Made by a program: the position numbers and the translations under genes
Assembly (NCBI GenBank): GCA_963709485.1
Contig: CAVPWE010000007.1
Location: 1 to 64,000 of the forward strand
Reading direction: 5' to 3'
Source: JAXDBM01 sp963709485
GTDB taxonomy: Bacteria > Desulfobacterota > Syntrophia > Syntrophales > Fen-1087
Length of the DNA: 64,000 nucleotides
Shown here: positions 10,264 to 18,975 of the stretch, piece by piece
How positions within the stretch are numbered: the stretch's first letter is position 1
How the letters are laid out: each line of letters starts with the position of its first letter
Notes under the pieces: generated by a model
What the model was told of the DNA's origin: nothing
Databases searched by the model: none
The model's input: the letters and a program-made list of their open reading frames with translations, nothing else

Positions 10264-10827
10264 ATGAGCGCAAAGGAAATGGACTATTTTCACGCCCTGT
10301 ATGATGTGGCCCGGGTGGTCAATGCTTCGCTCGATCCGGCCCGCGTCCTGGAGGAGATTGTCCGCTGCGTGATGAAGGCCATGCGCGTCAAGGCATGCAG
10401 CCTTCGGCTCCTCGATTCCCGGGAAAAGAAGCTGGTCATGGGGGCGGCCTGCGGCCTTTCCGAGGCATATCTCCACAAGGGCCCGATTCTGGTAAAGGAA
10501 AGCGGTCTGGACCGCCGGGCCCTCAAGGGCAAGGCCGTTTACCTGCGGGACGCCGGGTCGGACCGGGGCTTCCAGTACGGCGCCAAGGCGGCGGCGGAGG
10601 GCATCAAGTCCGTTCTGGTCGTTCCGCTGATGCTGGAAAGGAAGGCCATCGGCGTCCTTCGGGTGTACGCCGACGCCATCCGGGATTTCAGCGAGCCGGA
10701 AATCCGGTTTCTCGAGGCGGTGGCCAACCTCAGCGCCATCGCGCTGGACAATGCCCGGCTTCACAAGACGCTGCAGACCCGCTGCGACCTGATGACGGCG
10801 CACAAGTACCGCATCGACGACAACTGA
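10264..10827 (+). CDS. GAF domain protein
   Basis: A 187-residue protein that is essentially one GAF domain: VARVVNASLDPARVLEEIVR helix, ACSLRLLD strand, a SGLDRRAL segment, SVLVVPLMLERKAIGVLRVYA strands and a terminal helix FLEAVANLSAIALDNARL. GAF domains bind small ligands, tetrapyrroles or Fe-S clusters; no ligand can be assigned. The start follows a strong GGAGGTGATCCC site. It lies 13 bases before GAPDH and is followed by a sigma-54 response regulator, so it may be a sensor for that unit. No output domain is present. Confidence 0.8.
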   Translation: MSAKEMDYFHALYDVARVVNASLDPARVLEEIVRCVMKAMRVKACSLRLLDSREKKLVMGAACGLSEAYLHKGPILVKESGLDRRALKGKAVYLRDAGSDRGFQYGAKAAAEGIKSVLVVPLMLERKAIGVLRVYADAIRDFSEPEIRFLEAVANLSAIALDNARLHKTLQTRCDLMTAHKYRIDDN

Positions 10828-10840
10828 GAAGGAGGGCAGC

Positions 10841-11857
10841 ATGGTTCGCCTCGGCATCAACGGTTTCGGACGGATCGGAAGGCAAGTGCTGAAAGCCGTC
10901 CTGGAGAGGCATCCCCGCTCCCTTCAGGTCGCCGCGGTGAACGACCTGTTCGACGTGGAGACGAACGCCCACCTGTTCCGGTACGACACGAGCTACGGGC
11001 GCTATCCCCGCGAGGTCCGGATCCGGAAGGACGGATTCGTCATCGGCGGCCGGACCGTGAAGAACCTCGCGTTCCGCGACCCGGCGCAGATCCCCTGGGA
11101 CGATGAGGGCGTGGAGATCGTCATCGAGAGCACCGGCCTTTTCGTGACCGGCCCCAAGGCTTCGGCTCACCTGGAGGCGGGCGCGAAAAAGGTGATCATC
11201 ACGGCCCCCGCCCAGGAGGAGGACCTGACGGTGGTCATGGGCGTCAACCACGGATCCTACGATCCCGGAAAGCATCACATCGTTTCCAACGCCTCCTGCA
11301 CGACCAATTGCCTGGCGCCGCCGGTCATGGTGATACACAAGGCCTTCGGCATCGAGAAGGGGATGATGACCACCGTCCATTCCTACACCAACGATCAGCG
11401 CATCCTGGACCTGGCCCACCGGGACCTGAGGCGGGCCCGGGCGGCGTTCCAGAACATCATCCCCACGACCACGGGGGCGGCCAGAGCCCTGGCGCTGGTC
11501 ATCCCGGAACTGGCCGGCCGGTTCGACGGCTACTCGCTCAGGGTGCCCACGCCGACGGTTTCCGTCGTCGATTTCACGGCCGAGCTGAAAAGGAAGACCG
11601 ACACGGAGGCCCTTCGGCAGGTCCTCAGAAGCGCCGCCGGCAGGGAGCTGAAGGGGATCATGGCCTGCGAAGAAGGGCGGCTCGTCTCCACGGATTTCCG
11701 GGGGAATGCCCATTCCTCCGTCGTGGACATCGAGTTCACCCAGGTACTGCGGGACAACCTGGCCAAGGTGGTTTCCTGGTACGACAACGAATGGGGCTAC
11801 GCCTGCCGCGTGGCCGACCTGGCGCACTACATGGCCGGCCGGGGCTTCAGGGGGTAG
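10841..11857 (+). CDS. gap: Type I glyceraldehyde-3-phosphate dehydrogenase
   Basis: Catalyses oxidative phosphorylation of glyceraldehyde 3-phosphate in glycolysis, or the reverse in gluconeogenesis. The N-terminal Rossmann motif is INGFGRIGR, and the catalytic cysteine lies in SNASCTTNCLAP at about residue 153, with the partner His in TTVHSYTNDQ. The ending SWYDNEWGYACRVADLAHYM is typical. Length (338) is normal. The cofactor loop VAAVNDLFD has Asp, consistent with NAD. ATG follows GAAGGAGGGCAGC. It is 13 bases after the GAF gene and 6 bases before the response regulator, forming a tight trio. Confidence 0.95.
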   Translation: MVRLGINGFGRIGRQVLKAVLERHPRSLQVAAVNDLFDVETNAHLFRYDTSYGRYPREVRIRKDGFVIGGRTVKNLAFRDPAQIPWDDEGVEIVIESTGLFVTGPKASAHLEAGAKKVIITAPAQEEDLTVVMGVNHGSYDPGKHHIVSNASCTTNCLAPPVMVIHKAFGIEKGMMTTVHSYTNDQRILDLAHRDLRRARAAFQNIIPTTTGAARALALVIPELAGRFDGYSLRVPTPTVSVVDFTAELKRKTDTEALRQVLRSAAGRELKGIMACEEGRLVSTDFRGNAHSSVVDIEFTQVLRDNLAKVVSWYDNEWGYACRVADLAHYMAGRGFRG

Positions 11858-11863
11858 ATCGGG

Positions 11864-13186
11864 ATGCCTGCGCGGATACTGGTCATCGATGACGACGCCG
11901 TCGCCTGCGAGTTTCTCCAGGAGGCCCTCTCGCGCGCCGGCTACGAGGTGGAAGCCTTTACCTCGGCGAAGGAGGCCCTGCACGGGGACCTGGCAGTCTT
12001 CGATCTGCTCATGTCGGACATCCGCATGCCCGGCATCGACGGGCTGCAGTTTCTCAGGCAGGTCCACGCAAAGTGGCCGGAGCTCCCGGTCATTCTCATG
12101 ACCGCCTACGGATCCCTGGAAACCACCATGGAGGCGCTGCGCCTGGGGGCGTGGGACTACATCAGCAAACCCTTTTCCCCCGACCAGATCCGCGCCATGG
12201 TGAAGAAGGTCCTGGAGGTCCGGGAACTCCAGCAGCGCCGTATGCGCGGCCAGCCCAGTGCCCTCCAGGCGCCGGAATTCATCGGCTCTTCGGCGACCAT
12301 GGTGGAGCTCTACAAGCAGCTTGCGCGCGTCGCCGACTCTTCGGCAAGCGTCCTGATCGAAGGCGAGAGCGGCACCGGGAAGGAGCTTACGGCGCGTTCC
12401 CTCCATCAGTTGAGCCTGCGCCGCGAAAGACCCTTCGTCGTGGTTCACTGCGGCGCCATTCCGGAGACCCTGCTGGAGTCGGAGCTCTTCGGCTACGAGC
12501 GGGGCGCTTTCACCGGGGCCGACCGGTCCCATCAGGGGCTGATCGAGTCCGCCCGTGAAGGGACGATTTTCCTGGACGAGATCACCGAGATGTCCCCGGG
12601 CCTTCAGGCAAAACTCCTCCGCTTCATGCAGGACGGCGAGATCCGCCGGCTCGGCGGACACGAGATCCGCCATGCGGCGGTGCGCGTCGTTGCGGCCGCC
12701 AACCGCAACGTCGACGAGGAAATCAAAAAGGAGAAGTTCCGGTCGGACCTGCTTTACCGCTTTGTGGTCCGCCTTCACATCCCGCCGCTCCGGGAGCACA
12801 AGGAGGACCTTCCCCTGCTGGTGGACTCCCTGCTGAAAAAACTGGGATACGCAAGCGTCCGTGTGTCCGACGAGGCGATGGAGCTTCTCATGGCTTACGA
12901 CTGGCCCGGCAATGTCCGGGAACTGCAGAACGTCCTGCAGCAGACCATGCTGCTGTCCCCCTTTCTGCTGATCCTTCCGGAAAACCTGCCGGAACAGTTC
13001 CGGGTGAGGCGGGAGGCCCCCCTCCCGACCCTGATGCCTCTGGAGGGGGCGGAGCGGCAGCAGATCCTGCAGACGCTGAAGACGACTTCCTGGAACCAGA
13101 GCCGGGCGGCGCAGATTCTCGGGATCGACCGGAAAACGCTGCGGAGCAAGATTCAGCGCTACGGCCTGAGCAGAGAGGATTCATAG
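11864..13186 (+). CDS. NtrC-family sigma-54 response regulator
   Basis: A 440-residue regulator with three domains. The receiver (1-120) has acidic pocket residues DDD at 9-11 and phospho-acceptor Asp52 in SDIRMPG. The AAA+ domain has Walker A GESGTGKE, the sigma-54 contact loop GAFTGA and Walker B GTIFLDE. The C-terminal Fis-type helix-turn-helix is NQSRAAQILGIDRKTLRSKIQRYG. It activates RNA polymerase-sigma54 when phosphorylated. No histidine kinase is adjacent; the upstream GAF protein may feed it. The start is six bases after gap. Confidence 0.93.
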   Translation: MPARILVIDDDAVACEFLQEALSRAGYEVEAFTSAKEALHGDLAVFDLLMSDIRMPGIDGLQFLRQVHAKWPELPVILMTAYGSLETTMEALRLGAWDYISKPFSPDQIRAMVKKVLEVRELQQRRMRGQPSALQAPEFIGSSATMVELYKQLARVADSSASVLIEGESGTGKELTARSLHQLSLRRERPFVVVHCGAIPETLLESELFGYERGAFTGADRSHQGLIESAREGTIFLDEITEMSPGLQAKLLRFMQDGEIRRLGGHEIRHAAVRVVAAANRNVDEEIKKEKFRSDLLYRFVVRLHIPPLREHKEDLPLLVDSLLKKLGYASVRVSDEAMELLMAYDWPGNVRELQNVLQQTMLLSPFLLILPENLPEQFRVRREAPLPTLMPLEGAERQQILQTLKTTSWNQSRAAQILGIDRKTLRSKIQRYGLSREDS

Positions 13187-13270
13187 CGGCCTGAGGGCCG
13201 GTCCGGTCCCGGCAACGCCGGATTGTTTTGAGATGGTCATTGTCGCCATGGACAACAGAGGTCTTTCGCC

Positions 13271-14062
13271 ATGCCCCGGTACAGGCTGACGGTCGAGTAC
13301 GACGGAACGAGCTACAGCGGCTGGCAGACCCAGAAGAACGCCAGAAGCGTCCAGGGGACGCTGATCCGGGCGGCGGAGCAGCTTTTCGGCGGGGCGGTGG
13401 ACATCCAGGGCGCCGGCCGGACCGATGCGGGCGTTCATGCCCTGGCCCAGGCAGCTCACCTGGAAGCGGCCGGGGCGCTGGCGCCGCGGAAAATCCTGGA
13501 AGGCCTGAACGATCGGCTGCCCTCGAACATCAACGTGTTGCGCGTAGAGAAGGCTCCGGCCCGATTTCACGCCCGGCACCACGCCCTGGCCAGGACCTAT
13601 CTCTACGTGGTTTCCACCTGCCGGACGGCCTTCGGGAAGCGCTATGTCTGGTGGGTCCGGGACCCGCTGAATGTGGAAAGGATGCGGGCGGCGTGCCGCC
13701 TCCTCGAGGGGTTTCACGACTTTGCCTCCTTTGCCGACCGGAGGCTTGACCGGGAGGCGTCCACCCGTGTCCAGATCGGCCGGATGGAAGTTATCTCCGC
13801 CGGCAGCCTGATTCTCCTTCGCGCCACCGGCTCCCATTTTCTCTGGAAGATGGTGCGCCGGATCGCCGGCGTCCTGGTGGAGGTCGGGAGGGGCGGGCTG
13901 GCGCCCGCGGACGTGGGAAAGATGCTGAGGCAGTTCTCCGATGTGCCGGCGAAATTGACGGCCCCGCCGTCCGGCCTCTTTCTGGCGCAGGTTCTCTACG
14001 AAGGCGACCGGGAGGAACCTTTCCGGGTCCCGTTCCCGATAACTCCCGAAATGGCTGAATAG
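13271..14062 (+). CDS. truA: tRNA pseudouridine(38-40) synthase TruA
   Basis: Converts uridines 38-40 of tRNA anticodon arms to pseudouridine. Length (263) is normal. Landmarks are the start YRLTVEYDGTSYSGWQ, catalytic Asp52 in GAGRTDAGVHA, the arginine motif FHARHHALARTYLY and the C-terminal FLWKMVRRIAGVLVEVG. ATG 13271 opens directly into the first strand. It stands alone, with about 85 bases before it and 280 after it. Confidence 0.95.
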   Translation: MPRYRLTVEYDGTSYSGWQTQKNARSVQGTLIRAAEQLFGGAVDIQGAGRTDAGVHALAQAAHLEAAGALAPRKILEGLNDRLPSNINVLRVEKAPARFHARHHALARTYLYVVSTCRTAFGKRYVWWVRDPLNVERMRAACRLLEGFHDFASFADRRLDREASTRVQIGRMEVISAGSLILLRATGSHFLWKMVRRIAGVLVEVGRGGLAPADVGKMLRQFSDVPAKLTAPPSGLFLAQVLYEGDREEPFRVPFPITPEMAE

Positions 14063-14340
14063 ACGATCCGGCGTGTTTGCACACCTTTCATGCCGGGACG
14101 GATCGCAGGGATTCCATCCGATGCGACAGCCCCATCCCCGCCGGAGAACCGGCCCTTCCGGAACGGCGCCGGGATTCGTGAAAAGACTTACGGCCAAATA
14201 TTTTGACAAACAGGCGGCCTTGGCTTATAGTTCTCTCGTTTACAAAGCGGCCTTGGGAAATTATCAAAGTCTTGAAATCTCTCCATAATGGCGAGAATGA
14301 ATTGCAATGAATCTTCACCCTGGAAAGGAGGTGAGCAAAG

Positions 14341-14544
14341 GTGGCCGATGATAAGGTTTCGGGAGGGGGGAGTCAGTTCGATGCGACACAGTACCACGAA
14401 GTCAAAAAAGGGGATACGCTCTGGAAGATCGCCGAGCAGTACTACGGAGACGGAAGCCTCTACAAGGACATATTCGAGGCGAACAAGGACATTCTCAAGG
14501 ACCCCAATGTCATCAAAGTCGGACAGAAGCTGAAAATTCCATGA
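14341..14544 (+). CDS. Small LysM-domain protein
   Basis: A 67-residue protein that is one LysM domain after a short polar leader: YHEVKKGDTLWKIAEQYYGDGSLYKDIFEANKD, then PNVIKVGQKLKIP. It matches the C-terminal half of YgaU/Kbp (BON plus LysM) in style. A BON protein is encoded separately 2.4 kb downstream on the other strand. GTG 14341 follows an excellent AAAGGAGGTGAG site. No signal peptide is seen, so it is probably cytoplasmic. Confidence 0.85.
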   Translation: MADDKVSGGGSQFDATQYHEVKKGDTLWKIAEQYYGDGSLYKDIFEANKDILKDPNVIKVGQKLKIP

Positions 14545-14625
14545 ACAGGGGGACGTCCCCGCCAGACGCGTTTGGCGCTGGAATCCGCTTCATCGAAGAA
14601 ATAATAAAAGAAGAAAGGAAAGCTC

Positions 14626-15237
14626 ATGAAGAAAACATTTGTCAGTATGGTAATTGTCGCGTTTATTGGCTCCCTGATGCTGATGGCCTGCGCCGGCGAC
14701 AAGGGTCCGGCGGAGCTGGCCGTCAAGGCGGCTGAAGAGGCGGTCAATGCAACGAAGACCGAGGCAGCGAAGATTATTCCGGATCAGGTGAAATCGCTCG
14801 AAGGCGCAATGGCTGCCGTTAAAGAAAAGTTTGCCAAGGGTGAATACAAGGCGGTGGTCGCGGAGGCCAATGCGCTTGCCGGCAAGGCCAAGGAAGTGCT
14901 CGCGGCCGCAAAGGCCAAAAAAGAGGAGTTGACCAAGAAATGGACGGACCTTGGCCAGGAACTGCCCAAGATGGTGGCAGCGCTCCAGAGCCGCGTGGAC
15001 ATCCTCTCAAAGGCCAAGAAGCTTCCGGCCAATCTGACCGCGGAAAAATTGGCGGATGTGAAGTCCTTCCTTGCCTCTTCCAAGGATGAATGGGCAAAGG
15101 CCCAGGAAAGCTTCAAGGCCGGAAATTTTGCAGATTCAGTAAGCGTGGCGGCTGTGCTGAAAGAAAAAGCCGCGAAGGCGATGGAAACCCTGGGTATGGC
15201 GGTTCCCGCTGCCGCTCCCGCTCCGGCGAAATCGTAA
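14626..15237 (+). CDS. Alanine-rich helical lipoprotein
   Basis: A 203-residue precursor with a lipoprotein signal (MKKTFVSMVIVAF, lipobox LMAC at 19-22). The mature part is rich in Ala, Lys and Glu with long amphipathic helices and a proline-alanine tail (PAAAPAPAKS). It probably sits in an envelope membrane facing the periplasm. A strong terminator follows. The neighbours (LysM, DUF937-OmpA, BON) suggest an envelope stress or integrity locus. Function unknown. Confidence 0.8.
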   Translation: MKKTFVSMVIVAFIGSLMLMACAGDKGPAELAVKAAEEAVNATKTEAAKIIPDQVKSLEGAMAAVKEKFAKGEYKAVVAEANALAGKAKEVLAAAKAKKEELTKKWTDLGQELPKMVAALQSRVDILSKAKKLPANLTAEKLADVKSFLASSKDEWAKAQESFKAGNFADSVSVAAVLKEKAAKAMETLGMAVPAAAPAPAKS

Positions 15238-15260
15238 CGATTCGAAAAAATAACGGAATG

Positions 15261-15309
15261 AAAAAGGGACACAGACCCTTGCTGAAAATGGGGTGTGTCC
15301 CTTTTTTTT
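15261..15309 (+). terminator. Bidirectional rho-independent terminator
   Basis: The arms AAAAAGGGACACA and TGTGTCCCTTTTT pair over about 13 bp with an A-run on one side and a T8 run on the other. It lies between the convergent lipoprotein gene and the DUF937-OmpA gene and can serve both strands. Confidence 0.85.
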
Positions 15310-15417
15310 GTGACTTCGGATCAGCGGTGCGACATTCGCCCGTCCGCATCGTCTGCATATCGAAGGCGCCCTTCCGGCCGATGCAGACCCGCGGAGGCAA
15401 AGCGCCTCATCAACTGC

Positions 15418-16615
15418 TTATTTTTTCGTTACCCTCAGGTCAATTCTCCGGTTCTTTTGCCGCCCTTCCTCCGTCATGTTATCGGCAACCGGGTATTTGT
15501 CTCCATACCCTTCGGCTTCAAGCCTTTTTGCGTCGACGCCCAGTTTGACAAGCTCCTGCAGGGTGCCTTCCGCTCTCTTCTGGGAAAGCGTGAGGTTGGC
15601 GGCAGGATTCCCCACGTTATCCGTGTACCCCCCGATCTTCAATTCGACTTTCGGGTAGGCTTTCAGGATCTGTGCAATATTCTTCAACTGCTCCATCGAA
15701 GCGGGTTTGAGCGCTGCGCTTCCCGTTTCAAACTCCAGCCGGTCAAAGGTAAACCACGTTTTTTTGTCAACCGGCTTGCCCGCGTCTTCGATGAAAGCGA
15801 TCAGTTTTTTCTCGACGCCCAGTTCGGGAACGTTGAGCTCGATTCCGCCCGGCAGCTTGACCGCCAGGAATTTACCGAGTTTGTCCATTGCCTTGCTTGC
15901 CTCGGCGGTCACCTTTACCGCCGCCTTTTCGACGGCGGGCGTCACAGGAGGGGCGCTGCAGGCTCTGTACAAGAAGGGCTGAAGGGCGAGGAGAAGGATA
16001 AGGGGAATAAACGATTTCCAGGCGGAAGAGGCCGCCTGAACAGGCGGCGGGGCCGCTTTGGCAGCGCCGGGCAGGCTCGCCAAACCCAGAACGCCTCGCC
16101 AATCCCGCTGGGGCCACATTCTTCAGAAATTCCGACTGGCCCGACAGCAGGTTCGTCAGACCGGCAGCATTCAGATTCGCGCCCTTCACTTCCTTTCCCA
16201 GAAACCCCAATACGGCGGGAACAACCAGGCCCAGCAGGGAAGAAGCAGCGTTCTTGCCGACCCCACTGGCGCCGCAAATCCAGTCGGTCACCTTTGCAAC
16301 CCGGTCCCCGAAGATCCAGCCGAGCAGGTTCGTGCCGATATTCAGTAGATTGGTCGTGGTGTAACCGCCCGCAAATGCATTTTCCGGCGCCTTCAGGGCG
16401 TCCTCTCCAAAGCCGCCCCTGTTAATCCTGTCCAGGATCTCTGAAGCGCCCTGGGAAGTGGATCCTTTGTTGATGAGTGCGCCGACGACGGCCGGAAATA
16501 TCGAACCCAGCGCGGACTTCGTTTTCGCCGCGTCTTCGCCGACAAATTTCCCCAACTGTCCGACGATCTGGTCGCCGAACTCGCTCTTCAATAATTCAAG
16601 GATGTTTGTGGACAT
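15418..16615 (-). CDS. DUF937-OmpA fusion envelope protein (one frameshift)
   Basis: The N-terminal half is a DUF937 (YidB-like) domain (ILELLKSEFGDQIVGQLG ... SLLGLVVPAVLGFLGKEV). A Pro/Ala linker, one membrane span (FIPLILLLALQPFLYRAC), and a C-terminal OmpA-type peptidoglycan-binding domain follow (FETGSAALK, GYTDNVGN, LSQKRAEGT, QKNRRIDLRV), with the Asp and Arg that contact diaminopimelate. The two halves are in different frames; the switch is near 16085-16100, in the linker. The combined length is about 398 residues. ATG 16615 follows AAGGAGAAAAGCC. It probably anchors to peptidoglycan from the inner membrane. Confidence 0.82.
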
Positions 16616-16670
16616 GGCTTTTCTCCTTCATTCACCGGTAGCGCCTCGTTCCGGGAAAAGCAGCCAGCGC

Positions 16671-16982
16671 CTATTTTACGATCAGATCGTTCCTTACGCT
16701 CTTGACCCCTTGGACACCCCTGGTGATCTGGTATGCCTTGTCGATGGCCTCTGGGGAACCGACAAAGCCGCTCAGTTGAACGGTGCCCCGGTACGTTTCG
16801 ACGCCGATCTGGAATGACTTGAGCAGGTTGTCCGCTGCAAGCAGCCCCTTGACCTTGGTCGTAATGACCGAGTCATCAATGAACTCACCCGTGCTGGCCT
16901 GCTCCGGCGTCGATGCGCAGGCGGCAAAGGCGGCGACCAGCGCCAGAACCAATAGACAGCGGATTGCGATATTTCTTTTCAT
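16671..16982 (-). CDS. BON-domain lipoprotein
   Basis: About 103 residues: a lipoprotein signal with lipobox AAC, then one BON domain (DDSVITTKVKGLLAADNLL, VETYRGTVQLSGFVGSPEAIDKAYQI, VKSVRNDLIVK). BON proteins associate with membranes or lipids in the periplasm, as in OsmY. The ATG at 16982 is preferred over the in-frame GTG at 16994 because AGAGGTG lies about 10 bases upstream of the ATG and overlaps the GTG. It is transcribed towards DUF937-OmpA, 56 bases away. Confidence 0.85.
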   Translation of the reverse strand: MKRNIAIRCLLVLALVAAFAACASTPEQASTGEFIDDSVITTKVKGLLAADNLLKSFQIGVETYRGTVQLSGFVGSPEAIDKAYQITRGVQGVKSVRNDLIVK

Positions 16983-17210
16983 AAGTCGTTGCACCTCTTT
17001 GATGGTTTGTTTCTGACTGGTTCTTCTGACGGTTTTCCAACATCCCGGGACCCGGGAAAAATCTCTGCGAATCCGCGAACCACCTCCCTTCCGACTGCTT
17101 TTCGATCAGCAACACTCAGGGATGCCTTCTTTCTTCAGTGTCGTCAGTGAACGCGGCGAAAGAAGAACCCTTCGATGCGCGTAAACTTTCCGCGGCGCAA
17201 TCGCCGGAAA

Positions 17211-17247
17211 TAAGAAGCCCCGTTCCTTGCGAAAAACGGGGCTTTTG
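17211..17247. terminator. Stem-loop between BON gene and trp promoter
   Basis: AAGCCCCGTT and AACGGGGCTT form a 10-bp stem with a short loop followed by TTTGTG. No complete gene ends here on either strand, so it may insulate the trp promoter from upstream read-through. Confidence 0.55.
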
Positions 17248-17306
17248 TGATTCAATCCATTTTACCTCCAACGGGACGATGCAGGATGAAACGGCTCAAA
17301 CCATCC

Positions 17307-17334
17307 TTGACATATATATTTCAAACATTATGAT
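17307..17334 (+). promoter_or_regulatory. Sigma-70 promoter of the trp operon
   Basis: TTGACA at 17307-17312 and TATGAT at 17329-17334 with a 16-bp AT-rich spacer. It would start transcription about 100 bases before the Trp-rich leader peptide. A second, weaker candidate (TTGACA at 17370-17375, TTATTT at 17393) lies closer. Confidence 0.65.
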
Positions 17335-17441
17335 TGTATCAAGTCTTTTTTAAATCAAGAAAAAACAGCTTGACAGCAAAGGAAGGTCTCGGTTATTTGA
17401 ACAGCAAAGATAGAGAGTCGATCCAATCGGTGCGTGCGGCA

Positions 17442-17531
17442 ATGAAACTTTTGAAGGGCGTGAAAGGAACTCGAAATTGGTGGTGGTGGACCGACATCCA
17501 CGGGTCTGCCAGCGCAACATCCCATGACTGA
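17442..17531 (+). CDS. trpL: trp operon leader peptide with four consecutive Trp codons
   Basis: A 29-residue frame, MKLLKGVKGTRNWWWWTDI and a short polar tail, whose four TGG codons at 17478-17489 sit before an attenuator hairpin and the trpB gene. Ribosome stalling at these codons under Trp starvation should free GGGTCTGCC (17502-17510) to pair with GGCAGAACC (17569-17577) and disrupt the terminator. The exact start is uncertain: GTG 17430 and TTG 17397 are in frame upstream, and no clear ribosome site precedes the ATG. The Trp run is in the same frame for all. Confidence 0.82.
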   Translation: MKLLKGVKGTRNWWWWTDIHGSASATSHD

Positions 17532-17560
17532 TTGAGCAACATCGCATAAAGGAATGATCG

Positions 17561-17600
17561 GGACCGTCGGCAGAACCGCTGCCCACGGTCCTTTTTGTTT
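17561..17600 (+). terminator. trp attenuator terminator hairpin
   Basis: GGACCGT...ACGGTCC (7 bp) stacked on GGCAG...CTGCC (5 bp) with an AACCG loop and one C-C mismatch, followed by TTTTTGTTTT. Its 5' arm overlaps the sequence that can instead pair with 17502-17510 (8 of 9 bp), the expected antiterminator. Confidence 0.82.
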
Positions 17601-17606
17601 TCGTTT

Positions 17607-17641
17607 AAAAGGGGCGTGGAAACATCCATAGCCCCTTTTTT
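17607..17641 (+). terminator. Second hairpin with T-run before trpB
   Basis: AAAAGGGGC and GCCCCTTTTT form a 9-bp stem with a 15-base loop, ending in T6. It lies 7 bases after the attenuator and 86 before trpB, so transcripts escaping the first terminator meet this one too. No alternative pairing with the leader was found. Confidence 0.6.
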
Positions 17642-17727
17642 ATGGGTGCGCCCGGCAATGTGCGGACCGCCACGCTGACCGGCGGAAGGGGAACAGGACC
17701 AGCACGGTGAAGACAAGGAGAATGCAG

Positions 17728-18975
17728 ATGAAATCACAAAGGAGACCCAAAGGAAAGCCGCGGAAGGCTGACAGCGGATTCATGCCGGATGGTGCGGGCC
17801 ATTTCGGCCCCCATGGGGGGCGCTATGTGGCGGAAACGCTGATGCCAGCCCTGCTGCAACTGGAATCCGCCTACCGGGACATCGCCCCGAAGCCGGCGTT
17901 CCGGAAAGAGCTGGGACGGCTTCTGGCCGACTATGCCGGCCGGCCGACCCCCCTTTTTCACGCCCGGCGGCTGAGCGCGCATCTGGGGGGCGCCCGGATC
18001 TATCTGAAGCGGGAGGACCTGGCCCACACCGGGGCCCACAAGATCAACAACACCCTGGGCCAGGCGCTGCTCGCACACGGGATGGGGAAGTCGAAGCTCA
18101 TCGCCGAAACGGGCGCGGGCCAGCACGGCGTAGCGACGGCAACGGCGGCGGCGCTCTTCGGCATGGAGTGCCGGGTCTTCATGGGCGTCGAGGACATTCG
18201 GCGGCAATCGCCCAATGTCCACCGGATGGAGCTGCTCGGTGCGGAAGTCATGCCGGTCGATTCCGGCGCCGGGACCCTGAAGGATGCCATGAACGAAGCC
18301 ATGCGCTACTGGGTGGGGGCGGTGACGGACACCCATTACGTGATCGGGTCCGTGGCCGGGCCGCATCCCTACCCCATGATGGTAAGGGATTTTCAGAAGA
18401 TCATCGGCGAGGAGGTCCGATCGCAGATGCAGGCAAGCCTCGGCCGCCTGCCGGATGTTCTGGTGGCATGCGTGGGAGGGGGGAGCAACGCGATGGGGCT
18501 TTTCTATCCTTTCCTCGATACCCAGGCGGAGCTGGTGGGGGTGGAAGCGGCGGGCGAGGGCGTTGCCTCGGGGAAACATGCCGCAACCCTCGGGGCGGGT
18601 TCGCCGGGCGTGCTCCATGGGGCAAAATCCTATGTGCTCCAGGACAGCAACGGCCAGATCCGGGAGGCCCATTCCATCTCCGCCGGCCTGGATTATCCGG
18701 GAGTCGGTCCCGAGCATGCCTTTCTGAAGGACGCCGGCAGGGCCCGCTACGTCTCCGTGGACGATGATGAGGCCATGGAGGCTTTCCACATCCTCTGCAG
18801 GATGGAGGGCATCATCCCGGCACTGGAAAGCTCCCATGCCCTGGCCTACTGCCTGAAAGCGGCCCCGGAACTGCCCGTTGACGCCGTTATGGTGGTGAAC
18901 CTTTCCGGACGAGGAGACAAGGACCTGGGGATTGTGGCCCGCTATGAGGAAAAGAAAGGAGGTGGTCGCACATGA
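17728..18975 (+). CDS. trpB: Tryptophan synthase beta chain
   Basis: Joins indole and L-serine to L-tryptophan with pyridoxal phosphate, in complex with TrpA. The PLP lysine is at about residue 105 in HTGAHKINN; the catalytic Glu is in AETGAGQHG and the phosphate loop in GGGSNAMG. About 415 residues, normal for TrpB1. ATG 17728 is preferred because AAGGAG lies 7 bases before it; the ATG at 17722 is too close. First structural gene of the operon, 196 bases behind the leader peptide. Confidence 0.96.
   Translation: MKSQRRPKGKPRKADSGFMPDGAGHFGPHGGRYVAETLMPALLQLESAYRDIAPKPAFRKELGRLLADYAGRPTPLFHARRLSAHLGGARIYLKREDLAHTGAHKINNTLGQALLAHGMGKSKLIAETGAGQHGVATATAAALFGMECRVFMGVEDIRRQSPNVHRMELLGAEVMPVDSGAGTLKDAMNEAMRYWVGAVTDTHYVIGSVAGPHPYPMMVRDFQKIIGEEVRSQMQASLGRLPDVLVACVGGGSNAMGLFYPFLDTQAELVGVEAAGEGVASGKHAATLGAGSPGVLHGAKSYVLQDSNGQIREAHSISAGLDYPGVGPEHAFLKDAGRARYVSVDDDEAMEAFHILCRMEGIIPALESSHALAYCLKAAPELPVDAVMVVNLSGRGDKDLGIVARYEEKKGGGRT

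Noticed and set aside
10730..12799. Very long antisense frame (689 codons) opposite GAPDH and the response regulator
   Set aside because: It mirrors the high-GC codon pattern of the clear genes on the plus strand and shows no recognisable domain.
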